From positions 32,319,594 through 32,383,593 of the forward strand of contig CM075184.1 of assembly GCA_037577475.1 (NCBI GenBank): DNA of 64,000 nt, read 5' to 3'. This DNA comes from Chaunax sp. Z400. Its lineage: Eukaryota; Chordata; Actinopteri; Lophiiformes; Chaunacidae. The notes under the pieces are model-generated. The model was not told where the DNA came from. It ran no database searches and saw nothing but the letters and a program-made list of their open reading frames with translations. A program made the position numbers and the translations under genes. Below, piece after piece: positions 49,697 to 61,600 of the stretch (the first letter of the stretch is position 1; each line of letters opens with the position of its first letter).

Positions 49697-50380
49697 GTGA
49701 GTTTATTGTATTTATTTCTTGTATTCTTTTACATTAATAAATCTATTTTTTGGTGCCGTCTTCTATAAAAGAGAGAAAGAGAGCAATAATATGCATGCAG
49801 TAATAGTGTATGAGAATATGTATTTAATCAACATAATGAAGTCCATTGGCTGGGAGCCATAACTAATTATAATTTCACCTTGGAAAAGTAGCCCATATTA
49901 TGTAAAATAGAAGCCAGTGTAAATGGAGATATTCACTATAGGTTATGCAAAGACTTGCAAAATGTAAAAGTTTAATTTTTAAATTCCAGACTGAAGCTCA
50001 CCACAGAAAAGACGCATGTCCACAATTTGTTTAAAACAAGTCCATCTTTTTCATTGTTGTCAGAAAATAAAATATTGTATTATTGAGTACAGTCAAATGT
50101 TTCTGTTCTTGGTTCTGCAAATTCTGTATTTTATAGACCTCACATGCCATAATGTGTTTGTTTTTTATAGCCAATCATCCACATTAGTGAGCATCAGAGA
50201 CGTGTGCCCGACGCAGCAGACGGTCCCTCTCTGTATTAGTGTTAGCACTCATGGTTTAGTCTCCTTATGCAAATCTTTTGCAACAACTGCATGAATAAAG
50301 CTTGTTTTTATATTTTGTCTTATCTCCTTTTGGCACCAGCAGCTGAACAAAAATGCTGACTCTTCTCTGAGGGTCAGAAA

Positions 50381-50929
50381 ATGAATGCCTCCTCTTGCTG
50401 TGATCCTCCAGTCATCATGTATCAGCAGAGCTCAGGATATGACCTCAATGCCAGCTGTGACTGGCTGGCCTCTCTGTGTAACTGGACATCTATGGACAGA
50501 GCGCCGCAGCTGCCCACCTTTTCTACAGCAGCTAAAGTCAGAGTGATCATAACCTTCATCCTGTGTGGCATTTCCACATTCTGCAATTTGGCTGCGCTGT
50601 GGGCAGCCAATTGGCAAAAGCGTAAATCCCACGTCCGTGTGCTGATAATCAATCTAACTGCAGCTGATCTCTTAGTTACCTTCATAGTGATGCCCGTGGA
50701 CGCTGTGTGGAACATCACTGTCCAGTGGCTGGCTGGCGACCTGACATGCAGGTTTCTGATGTTCCTCAAGCTGCAGGCCATGTACTCCTGTGCCTTCGTC
50801 ACAGTGGTGATTAGTTTGGACAGACAGTCGGCTATCCTCAACCCTCTGGCCATCAGCATGGCCCGGAAAAGGAACAGAATCATGCTGATGGTGGCGTGGA
50901 CCATGAGCGCCTTATTCTCAATCCCTCAG
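50381..50929 (+). CDS. gnrhr: gnrhr exon 1: N-terminus to helix 4
   Basis: The exon has 183 codons and ends FSIPQ at CAG|gtgagg, the conserved GnRH receptor intron position. A five-codon upstream ORF (ATG at 50352, stop 50369) lies just before the start. Confidence 0.95.
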
Positions 50930-51763
50930 GTGAGGCCAGGCGACGCTGGTTTGAATAGGCAGGTGGTGACAGCTGGTTATTTAAACACAGAGAAGGAAGT
51001 GATTTGAGTAGATTTCACACCTGTTTGGTTCGGTTTCATCAAAATCAGATCAGTTTAGTGCGGTTAATTTGAGCAGGTGTGAAAGTTGCCAGACTGGACT
51101 GATTGAAAGGGATTTTATAAAAGCAAAATGATTTCAAAAGCCAAACTACTGAGAGGGGTTGTGAACTAATCCCCCTCTTGTGTTAGGATTTTCCTACTGT
51201 ACAACTGAAGCCTCTTCTCACTTATCCATACAGTATAACTGTGAGCAGGCAACAGATGATTGGTTGAATCCCCGTACATTATCTCACGCTCACAAAGGTA
51301 TTAAACTGTAGGCAAACTGCACACACCGGAGAAAATCTGGCTTTACGTTTTAAATTCTTACATATAGTTCATCATTATCTCTGGTCACAAGCCTCTGGGT
51401 ATTTCTAGAGGCTTTTTGATGCAAGAAAATCTGCTGCATGAGTCAACGGGACCAGAGGGTCTCAGTGTTTGGGATTAGTGGCTCTATTATTGAGTTACAA
51501 ATGGATGGGTATCCCCAATCCTGGCAGTATGGATGCTTTACTGTAACCAGCGAGACGTAATAATAATAACAAGAAGAAGAAGAATATTTTGAATATTTTT
51601 TATTTATTTAGCACAAACCAACAATACAAAGTGCTCTCTTACGAAAACATAAATAAACAGTAATGTACAACGAAAGCAGTCTGGCGTAAGGAATTAAAGG
51701 GGAATGTGTTTTCACACCATGTATGATTAAAACTAAAATAAATAAAATAAATAAAATAAATAA

Positions 51764-51797
<34 letters not shown>

Positions 51798-54259
51798 ACA
51801 CAAAGATAGATGTAAACATAACGGGTGAATAAAAGACTTAAGTGTAGCATCAAGAACTGTAACGTACTCGTAGAGCGTATACCTCTGCCATCGCCATATC
51901 CAAAAATTCAAAGTTCAAGTTCAAACAACTTTATTAATCCCACTGGAGGCAATTAATTCAGAGCAGCTTGTACACAAAACACAGACAATACAAGATACAG
52001 ATAAATAAAGTGAACAAGGGAACTGAATAAAATCTGTAGATGAAAGGGATAAAAATCTTAGATCAATAACAGGATAATGACCTTCGAAAGGATTTAAAAC
52101 ATTAAAGGATCAGACAGGCATACATGAATAAAGACCATTAAAAAGGATCTACGGACCAGAATGTAACAGAATCCTGTCACAAATGATTATCAGTGAACGA
52201 AGATATGGATGCACTCATGAGTGTGCACAACACGTGCACAATGAAACTTGTATCATTGCACCCAGCGTACAGCACACGCCATGGTAATGTCGGCACGATG
52301 ACGTTCCTTCATTTGCATCTGCATCATACCAAATGAAGTAGTACCACCTAATCTGTTACCATAGTATGACCCAATATATATTACCATCTAACAGATCCGT
52401 ATTAGGATCCAGATGTCCATTCTCCATAAGACTGGATTACATCCAATGGCTCTATGTTGAAATGTTTAAATCAATAATTCCAACTATATCCACACATAGA
52501 ATATACACTAAGATCAAAACTTAATCTGTTGCACCTCCGTTTCTGACAGACAGCTGACAAATCCACCTTTCAAAGCCAAAGCATATTATCTGCAAGAAAT
52601 TCAAAGTGAGAAAAACAACTTTTGTGTTTTTCTTTCTCCAAGGGTCGGCATTAGAAAATAAATGAAAACCCCAGTATCTCCGGAAAATGCTTCACCACAA
52701 CAAAAACACTCCAACAGATTGAGCACTTCAGATTGAGATACAGCACTTTCAATTTGGGCAAAAATGAATTTTGCAAGAAGTTGCAGATACTGTACTTTGC
52801 CTTTGCAGCTGACATGATTTTACTAGATAAACTAACATTAGCTGCACAAGTTGTGCCGCCATATGACTTATAAATGTTTTAAGCTGTCTTGTTTTAAAAT
52901 CCTGTAAGAGTGGTCTTAAATATGCACTTGATTATCACACAGACACACACACACACACACACACACAGCAGAAAGACTGAGGTTAAAGCTCCAAGTTAAA
53001 GGGAAAAAGATCCTCACCATGCATGAAAAGTGAAAATAAAGAAACCGTATTGTTCTTGTATTGCAGTGTAGAAGTAGTTAGTTGTATTGTAAATATTAAG
53101 GAAAACATGAAACTGGACTTTTATTTCTTTATAATTTTTTATTTTTTTATTTCTCCTTATTTGTGTTTTTTTCTCTTTTTTATTTTCCATGTTCAAAATA
53201 AATAAATTTCATTCATTCATTCAACATTACAAGCAAGACAGAGGCCCGATTTCAAATTATTTTTAATCATTAAACATAACAAGAGAAAAGAGTTAAGACA
53301 ACATTATGACCTATAACACCATAATATATACCAAATACTATTTGGTCAAAGCACTGAAACACCAGTATTACATAATGCTTCAGTCATTCTATCTCTGCTG
53401 GCAGTAAAATGCTATTCGAATCATCTTTTGAATATCATTTTCCACAGATGTTCATTTTCCATAATGTGACCATCACCTATCCAGCCAACTTTACTCAGTG
53501 CACCACTCGGGGAAGTTTTGTCAATCACTGGCAAGAGACGGCCTACAACATGTTCACCTTCTCCTGCCTCTTCCTGCTGCCGCTGGTCATCATGATCATC
53601 TGCTACACCAGGATCCTCATTCAGATCTCCAAACGGATGACAAAAAAGAACTGTGAGTTCAAGAGCTGAGCCCGGTTTCTGGTCGTTGGAAAGATAATTG
53701 ATACCTTTTTTTATGCTCACATCCCACCTCCTCTCTCTTTCTTTTCTTTTCAGTGTCCTCCAATGAGCCACATCTCCGCTGCTCAAAGAACAACATCCCC
53801 AAAGCCAGGATGAGAACTCTGAAAATGAGCATTGTCATCGTGATCTGTTTCATAATCTGCTGGACTCCATACTACCTGCTGGGTTTGTGGTACTGGTTCT
53901 TCCCAGACGACCTGGAAGGGAAAGTCTCTCACTCCCTCACCCACATCCTGTTCATCTTTGGGCTTTTCAACGCCTGCCTCGACCCCATCATCTACGGCCT
54001 GTTCACCATACGCTTCCGCAGAGGCCTGAGGAGCTGCTACCGTAAAGCCGCAGTGATGACAGAACTGGAAACCAACACAGTGATCATAGAGTCTCTGAAA
54101 CGTACCGCCACTGTTTTGCCCTCTAAGAGAGGGATGACCTCTGGTGAAAAGGACTCAGACTGTGGAGAATCTGAGCCTAAAGCCTCTGACAGCAGGTGTC
54201 CGACTGCGTTCAGTCAAGAAGGACAAACCTGCCGTTTCAGCAATGAGAGCTCAATATAG
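50381..54259 (+). CDS. gnrhr: gonadotropin-releasing hormone receptor (complete, three exons)
   Basis: Exons 50381-50929, 53448-53652 and 53754-54259 give a 419-aa seven-helix receptor of the plasma membrane that couples GnRH peptides to Gq/phospholipase C. Landmarks: N-glycosylation sites at the N-terminus (N2, N23, N34), MPVDAVWNITVQW after helix 2, C123 and C200 for the extracellular disulfide, DRQSAILNPLAI after helix 3, SKNNIPKARMRTLKM before helix 6, CWTPYYLLGLWYWF in helix 6, and FNACLDPIIYGLF in helix 7. Helix 2 has Asp (LTAADLL) and helix 7 has Asp, the non-mammalian D/D pattern; mammalian type I has Asn in helix 2. An 80-residue Ser/Thr-rich tail is present, unlike the tail-less mammalian receptor. 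Teleosts carry several paralogues, and I cannot say which one this is. Confidence 0.95.
50930..53447 (+). other. gnrhr intron 1
   Basis: A 2.5-kb intron. It holds an (AATAA)n/(AAT)n tract at 51734-51797, a repeat fragment with ACTTTATTAATCCCACTGG near 51905-52000 and a short (AC)n tract at 52942-52967. Confidence 0.85.
51905..52075 (+). mobile_element. dispersed fish repeat fragment (TTTATTAATCCC type)
   Basis: AACAACTTTATTAATCCCAC followed by TGGAGGCAATTAATTC and GAGCAGC resembles a very common teleost repeat (TTTATTGATCCCCGAGGGG...AGCAGC) known from memory. The family is not certain. Confidence 0.4.
53448..53652 (+). CDS. gnrhr: gnrhr exon 2: extracellular loop 2, helix 5
   Basis: Acceptor cattttccacag, then MFIFHNVTITYPANFTQCTT, with the second disulfide cysteine and two glycosylation sites. 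Helix 5 follows (FTFSCLFLLPLVIMIICY). Donor AACT|gtgagt. Confidence 0.95.
53754..54259 (+). CDS. gnrhr: gnrhr exon 3: helices 6-7 and cytoplasmic tail
   Basis: The acceptor is cttttcttttcag after a 101-base intron. It encodes helices 6 and 7, then a tail with Ser/Thr clusters (SLKRTATVLPSKRGMTSGEK) and ends FSNESSI with TAG. Confidence 0.95.
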
Positions 54260-54651
54260 AGAGAAAGAGCCCAGATGTTTGAACTGTTTCAACTGGTTGA
54301 ACATGTTTTCAGTGATATCTGAATACTGGTCATGTTTTTTTCCAGTCACAGCTACCATGCATGTTTGTAGAATAAGTATGAAAAGCCCATTTCTATCTCC
54401 TATAGACGTGTAGATGTGTGTCCAGTGCTTCAGGCTCTCCATCTTTACTCAACGGTTATATCATATCTTTGTTTGGAGCTGTTTGGTGGTTTGTGTGATG
54501 AGTTACTGGCTCCTGTTTTAAGACAAGTCTACCATATATTCATCATCCAGAGAGTGGAGACGGCTTCAGGGCTAAATGGTAAATGGACTGGACTATAGGT
54601 CTCTCTGACTGTTCAGAGTCCTTTCGTTAGATTTAATGCAGCATCCAGGCC

Positions 54652-54657
54652 ATTAAA
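54652..54657 (+). terminator. candidate gnrhr polyadenylation signal
   Basis: ATTAAA lies about 390 bases after the stop codon. It is a variant signal and no better AATAAA was noticed close by. Confidence 0.25.
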
Positions 54658-54769
54658 GAAAAAAAAGGACCACATGTCCATCATGTCAGTCAGACAGCAA
54701 TCATATGTGAGATTCACTAGTATGTGAAGCATAAACCATAACAACATGTCTCAAAAAGATTTTGACTGA

Positions 54770-54870
54770 TTTTGGTGATATTTTGTGAAGCCAGGGTCAA
54801 GGAAAAGTTGATTAGATTTAGAGGGGGATCCATTTTCAGATGTGGATCCAATTTTTTCCGTTGTAAATAA
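54770..54870 (+). mobile_element. retroelement fragment related to 34840
   Basis: CAGGGTCAAGGAAAAGTTGA, then GATTTAGAGGGGGATCC and GATGTGGATCC, match the GATTTTGGTGGGGATCC region of the copy at 34840. Confidence 0.45.
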
Positions 54871-56913
54871 TTCCATTTTATGAGAATACTAATTACTGTG
54901 TCACCCCCCCCCCCCCATCATGGTAGAGGACAGTGGATTCTATTGTTTGCTTGGTCTGCCTCATCACTGTGAAGACACATTTATTGTCACCAGGTTTACG
55001 GGGGGGGTCCTATTGAATCGTCTGGAGACCCCAAAGCAAGGCCCCTGTGACCAGAACAGTCATCGCATCTGGTCAAGGGGCGATGATGCTCCTCTACTGG
55101 TCAAACTAAATGACTGAATATCCATCAGCTTAACATAAGAAGACATTACACACAGAATAACCCATGATAATACTGTGGTTTTAATCTATTGGGTCGCCTG
55201 CCAGGATCGATATCACTGACCCTGGACCTGTGTTCACTCTGAACCTATTTTCAGCCAAGACTCAAAGAGAAACAAGCTATTGCTGACATTGTTTTGGACT
55301 TGGCCCACATTATCTTCTCATGTCTTCTCTGCTGGAGGAAGATAGCTCACTCGCTGCTCACTGATGCTCCCTCACGCCTGTCCACTCCCATTACGTCTCC
55401 TCTCATGAGAGGGGAGCACATTGTTGGACGCTCCCTTCATCACACAGGCCTCCTTTCAACACTTATCTCCATCGTAGTGCTCACAACACAGATGCACGTA
55501 CCTGTAGCTCACAAAAAGTACGGCTGCCGAAGCCGAGAAGCGTACGTGTTTTGTGTTTGCCTCATTGCAGCTGTCAAATCGTTGCACTGATCAAATCAAC
55601 ACTCATGCACTGGATATGAACGGTATCCACTCGAGCACAGTCTGCTGTTAGGATCTCGCGCTCTCCTTTGCAGATTCGTTTAAATTCATGCTGTATCATA
55701 GCCCTGAATCAGTCAGCTGCTCTGGTCTGGATCTATCAGCCTCTGGTGAAATCACTGCTGCTCGTTCACATTTCTCTCATTATGTCAGCAGAGCGAGATG
55801 ATGTCTCTGACTGAGATATTATTAGCCCGAATCTGGTCTACAGCACATTAGCTGTAACAACCCTCAGTAAATTTTGTGGCCAGGGCTCATATTTAAACTC
55901 TAGACCCTGTGGATTTGAATTTCCAGTCCAGTTCCTCTTATTGTGAACAAACTACAGTAGGAGCAACATTATTCTGTATGTAACACAGTACAGTGTCTTC
56001 TTCAGTTGTTGTTCAACACTTTTTTGTATGTTGAACTGCAGGATTTCTCTTCATTGTGCAGGAACAATCATGATTGAGCCCATTGGAGTTTGTTAGGCAG
56101 CAGGGAAAGACCTCATTTCTCAGCTTGCTTCACACAAGTGTACAAGACTTAATCACTTATTTAATTCTGTGATTTTCTGCACACTTCTTATTTGGTCCTA
56201 TTGTAACATTATGGGCAAGAAATCATCGCTTAAATGACCTTTCAGTAGCTTTGAAGTCAGTGGAAATAGCAGAAATCTCACTTTGAAACCAAATCCCTTC
56301 ACTTGCTTAAGGTCAGTTTTAGGTAATAGCAAATTTGCTGGGTTGAAGACTTGGTTTTCTTACAGCAGTTCAATCACTTTTTTTGTACAGACTAATGCAA
56401 TCTTTTTCAGATAAAGTGCAGTGATAACTTAACATCATTAAGACCAGCCCTCATTTTCTAGATGCAGGCAAAGGCAATCATTGGTAACTGGTTTTGTCAA
56501 GTCAAAGTGGCATGTTACCACATCTACAGTGACCTTTTCAAATACATCAACACTATGAGGAAACTTGATTGCACTGTGAATTCTGCTGCAAAGTAAACCT
56601 GGAGGTGCTGGAAGTACTCCACTTCTCAGTCAATACATTAGATTATGGATATATTTTATCTCACAATCTCTACAAGCATTTCCCAGCATCGACCCACACT
56701 TATCATACATCATAATGGATACTACAGTACGTTACTCCCTCCGCTCAGTATGGAGCAGACCTCCTGAAAAACTTATAGAAAAAGAAAAATCACTGTGTGT
56801 GAGCCCTGTTGGCTCATTATGTCACAGAGGAGATCAAAAACTACATTAAGGTGTTCATAAATATCGTTATAAGTCGATAAGATAATAAAATAATAACACT
56901 AGTCTCCGTAGTA

Positions 56914-57195
56914 TACGGAAGCGTATTGCATTCACTTCAGAAAAAAATTGCCCTGTTTTTCTGAATTAACGACGTAATTATCTCATTAATTCAGAAAGAC
57001 ATAGCAGAACTTTATTTTTTCATGAAAGCTTTTCCCAGAATTTTGAGATAATTATCTCATTAATTCAGAAAAACGAAAGTTTTCATGAAAAAATATAATT
57101 CTGCTCTATTTTTCTGAATTAATAAGATAATTTTCTCATTAATTCAGAAAAACGGGGCAATTTGTTTTCTTGAGTGAATGCAATATGCTTCCGTA
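56914..57195. mobile_element. palindromic MITE-like element, 282 bp
   Basis: The left arm (TACGGAAGCGTATTGCATTC...) and the right arm are inverted copies over nearly the whole length. Both carry TTGCCC near the ends and CTGAATTAA...TTAATTCAG repeats inward, centred on a TTTTCATGAAAG-type palindrome. GTAGTA flanks both sides (56908-56913 and 57196-57201), so a 6-bp target duplication is possible. A TA duplication with ends CGGAAGC also fits. It has no ORF, so it is non-autonomous. The superfamily is undecided. Confidence 0.75.
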
Positions 57196-57299
57196 GTAGT
57201 ATGAATCAAGACAACAAACTTAAATTCCGCTCATATTTCTACAGCCCACACAGACAGACTTCCGTTTATCTACCTTTCACAATAAAACCAGAGACATGC

Positions 57300-57350
57300 G
57301 TTCTTCTTCTTCTTCTTCTTCTTCTTCTTCTTCTTCTGCTTCTTCTTCTC
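57300..57350. repeat. (TTC)n microsatellite
   Basis: About 12 perfect TTC units, one TGC interruption, then more TTC. The flanking ORFs are low-complexity artefacts. Confidence 0.95.
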
Positions 57351-58149
57351 TATTATTTATTGGCGGTTGGCAAATAGCTAGTAAGCGCCATCTTCTGGAC
57401 TGGAATGTGAATGACAACGGTTCTGGGAATAATAAAAAATCCAGCACTGAATGCTCCATATGATGATACGATATGATACCCAAAAGCATTTAGTATAATT
57501 ACATGTAAAAAAACAAATGTTCTAAAGTTTCAAAGTCAGAATCACAACAGTTGTTTTTGTCACTGTTGAATCTTTGTCTCAGAAACTGATTAGAATGATA
57601 AATATAATTTTTCATTTTAAAGTGAGTTTCTCTAGCTTTCAGTGAAATAGGGAGAGTTAGATATCTGGTTCGAGTGTAAGTCTGTTTATAATTTCTTTAG
57701 GATAATGTTTAAAAAGATTCCTTTTTAATGGTAAAGGGAAAAAGGTATGGAAGTGATTGCACCTCTTACATTTTCTTTTTCTCCTTCAAATCAAGATTGT
57801 CTGTTTGAAGTGACGGCATCTGTGGCATTAACACATCACAACGCAACATGCTTTTCACCATAGTCACCATTTCTTATGGAATTGCATTGATAACTACTGC
57901 GTATTGTTTGTTTGTGCACTTCAAATAAAATGTATCAATGAATTCATTGAAGTCGAAGAGCTTCCCTATTGAATTCATCAGATGTAATAATGTATTAACG
58001 CATTTAACGATAATGGGCGTTATGTGATGAGGGCGTAATTTTTATAGCCTACAAGCTGCAGCTGCCTTCTCCCTTCATTGACGGGCCTTACTGGGACTTT
58101 GTGCAGGTTGCCTTTAAGACTAAACACTGGGCACAAACTCACACGTATG

Positions 58150-58620
58150 TAGCTCTCACCATGATCGAAATCTGTTTCCTCCTGCGGCAGCATCACATGA
58201 TGTAACTACGCTGGCTAGCGAGCGTACATGCTAGCTTAGGTTGTCAAAGCCGCTGTCAATTGTCACGACCGGACGACATAGCCAACTGTAATTAACAAGA
58301 AATCCCAAACTACAGAAGTTTCTGGCAAGTCAAGCAATTTTGCCTTTTGTTGTGTGGTTGTTGTATCGGTAATGTAAAGTTAGCTAAGCTAGGTAAGTGA
58401 ACTTGTAAATGGAGTTCCCTTCGCGTGCGAGGCTATTCGGCTAACGTTGATGGCATTGGCCTTGTTTGGATTGACTTTGAAGCTAAGCTCACCTAGGCTA
58501 GTGTGTTAACTATTGATACTTTCGAATATTGTTAGCGTTAGCTAGCGTAAACAAGCCGAACTTAGAGTTAGCTAACCAAATTAGCTTATTGGCAATGACG
58601 TCGCGTTAAGGTTGTCAAAC
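58150..58620 (+). promoter_or_regulatory. possible promoter and first exon of the right-edge gene
   Basis: A CpG-richer stretch with many GCTAGC/GTTAGC motifs and a donor-like AGCTAG|gtaagt at 58392/58393. It is the most likely start region for the transcript spliced at 60760 and 63239, but no element proves it. Confidence 0.3.
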
Positions 58621-61600
58621 TGACTTGCTGGACTAATGTTAGAAGCACGACAGTGGTGTAAGCAACTACGACGCAGCAGTGTCGACACGTAACTAGTGTT
58701 TTACTTCGCGACTCTTTTTTAAGTGTTTGCTTAACACGATTACGAAACAATGCTAACAGTGCTAACGTTAAGTTTGTTGACAGCAAACGAGCTAACCACC
58801 GAGGTTGAAGCTAATTTAGCCTGACAAAGGATACCAGGCTGTGACTGTGTGGTTAGGTATCCTTCTACACATACAGTTGTAGTGTGTATCAAAGCCAAAA
58901 CATCCTTGATGCACCCACACATTTGGTTTCATTTGTTTTTGGTATAATTAGTCCTGTTTGTGGTCATGTCCACACCTGACATTTGTTCCTCCTACTGTCA
59001 CTGCGGGATGACTTACAATATATATGTATCGTATATATTATTGATTTAAATCATTTCCAGCTCTGCTCTATCCATTGTTAACTTGTGCAGAGGTCTGGAG
59101 TGAGACAAAGGGAAAACATCTCGATGGCTCTGCAAGGCACTTAATGTACTTCTTCTTCCATCAGTGTACTTTGGTGGGAACGTTGATCAATTTAAGAGAA
59201 AGTGGCTCCTGAAAGCCCTGACTCTTTGGTTTCACACCAAGTTGTTGCTGAGTATGATAGTCCGTTTTTGCTTCACTCGAAAGAGTTACATCCGTCGGTA
59301 CTCTGAGAGTTTGAGAAAGGAACATTTCCCATTCAGTCGTGCTGACTAATTGTACACTGTTTGGTTTTTATGACTGGAGGCATGTATGAACACGGCTTTC
59401 TCACACCTCCTCCCTTATCATACACAGGTTGCTTAGATTGACTGAAACATTGTCTGGAACATGTCAGAAGTCAAAAGAGGTTATTATAATTTCCTAATTC
59501 ACGTTTACAAAGCTTACGTTTTTCAACCTGTAGCCCAAACCCAAAGATATTTATTCAATAATCATACTCGGCAAAGAAACTGAGCAAATATTCTAAACTG
59601 AGGAGCCTGCGTCAGTTCTTTTTGAGTCTTTGCCTCGAAGATGAAGGAATGAATAACTGACTGTCATTCATTTGCTATATATTAACTAATTGATCAAGTA
59701 ATTGTTTCAGTACTAGTTGCTAAATCTTAAGTTTGTTGTTACATACTTGCTCGGCCTAAATTTGTGGTGCCAGCAAATATTTTATCGGCATTATACATCA
59801 ACTTGAATTATAAAATTGTTCATCATGGAAGTTTGAGAAGTTGACACGTAGGGCAAGATGTCATCCTGCCTTTTAAGTTAGATGCTAAATAATGATATGG
59901 GCTTGTGAGTTATTATCAATTTTAGAAAGTTATAATGACTAAACCCTTACAGTGATAATCATTTGGGTTTTATTCAGTTCTTTATTGATTTTGTTGGTGC
60001 TTTCACTTAATTCCACGAGACTATAAAAACATTCACATGGACAAAGGTGGTTGGCTGATAACATGGAGGGGACATTGGACTTGAACAGAGAGATCGGGGT
60101 GGAGATGACATGAGTTCACAGGAAGAGCAAAAAGGCTTTACAACCATTGAATGTAAATTCACTAAACAAAAGTTGATGCCTTGTTTACTTGTGGTGTTGT
60201 CCGTAAAAACAGGTTTTAGAGCTTGATTTAACAGAAGTCAATCAAGCTTAGACTCGTGATCCATCATGCAGACATGGTATTTGACATATTGATTTGTGGT
60301 TTCCCAATAGGTGAGTGTTAGACTTGTTCAGAATCTCACTGCTCCAACGTTGGTTGATGCTCTCAAGCAAGACGTTATGTCGTTTTTGTTAAATTTGTAT
60401 TCTTACACTGTGTGAAATTGGGACAAAGGCTTGGTATAGTAACAGCCTATACAGATTTGCATCTCAGGCAGTGGATAACGATACTGGTGAAAGAAATGAA
60501 GGAAATATGGGTTCCTCCCCAGGTGTCCGTGGGCTATTAGGCTGTTTGAGTAAAATAGGGTGCTTAAATACTCGCAGGAGAAGTCTTGAGCACCTGTGAG
60601 GATTTGATTTGATATGATAGCCACACACATGACCAATAGTAACCTTTTGTGTTCCCTCTTTCACACACATCCCCCCCTCCTCCCACTGTGTGTTTTCCCT
60701 CCTGTCTCCCATTGGGTATTGTAGAAAGGGACTTGTCCTCTTCCCTACTCACTCTCTAGATCGTGAGTCATTCAAATCCTGTCCAATAAGCCACAGTGGC
60801 ATCCTCAAGGCTCCTCAGACAAGCAAGTCCTCCATCAGCGCAGGGATATCGACAGACTGAAGTTGTGGACTCTCATGGGCAAGATGGATAAACGATAAAT
60901 AAGGCATCAACTTCAGAGGTAAGGTCAGCCTGACACTATGCTTGTCACAGAATCATTGTGGCAGTTAAGTCTGAGTTAAATGGGCCTTTGCATTGAAGTG
61001 TTCTCTTTTTAGTTTTTATTTAGGCATCATCCAGTTTTATTCAGGGCAAAATGCTCTGTAATTGCAGGTGAGAGCATAAGTTGCTTTAGTGGGAATTTAT
61101 ATGCTATTGAAAAATTCATTCCTTCTTTATTACAAATTTTCAGACTAATGCTGACATGGATATTTTAAAGGCAGGCATACTATCAGTTATAGTCATACCT
61201 TGCCCATTAGGTGAACATACTAGTCACAACTGGTGTTGCATTTAAAAAAGGTTAGCAATGCAGCTTTATGCCAACAAGTGTTCATTTTTACCTCCTGTGT
61301 GTGAGCTTCAAACATTTTTAAAAAAGAAATCAAAAGCTGATGGTGTTTTCCATAGTTCACAGAAGAGATGTTCACATGTAAGCTTTTTAGAATTGCAACA
61401 ATATTCTAAATATATCCCCATATTTGACTAAAAAAAAAAATGGCATCACAAAAGGTTACATAATACAAATTTTGTTTTCACACTCACACACAAATGGGAC
61501 TACTAGTAGCTCACCTGTACTTATAAGGTTATGTTTATCGTGATAGGCTAACATAAGCAAACCTAATTTAGTTTGCATTTGAAATGTAATGCATTTTGTT

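Larger units (their letters stand above)
54260..58150. other. intergenic region downstream of gnrhr
   Basis: No supported exon. It contains a retroelement head near 54770-54870, a C run at 54905-54916, the palindromic element at 56914-57195 and a (TTC)n array. Confidence 0.6.

Noticed and set aside
50422..50904. 160-codon minus-strand ORF over gnrhr exon 1
   Set aside because: It is the antisense shadow of the receptor exon.
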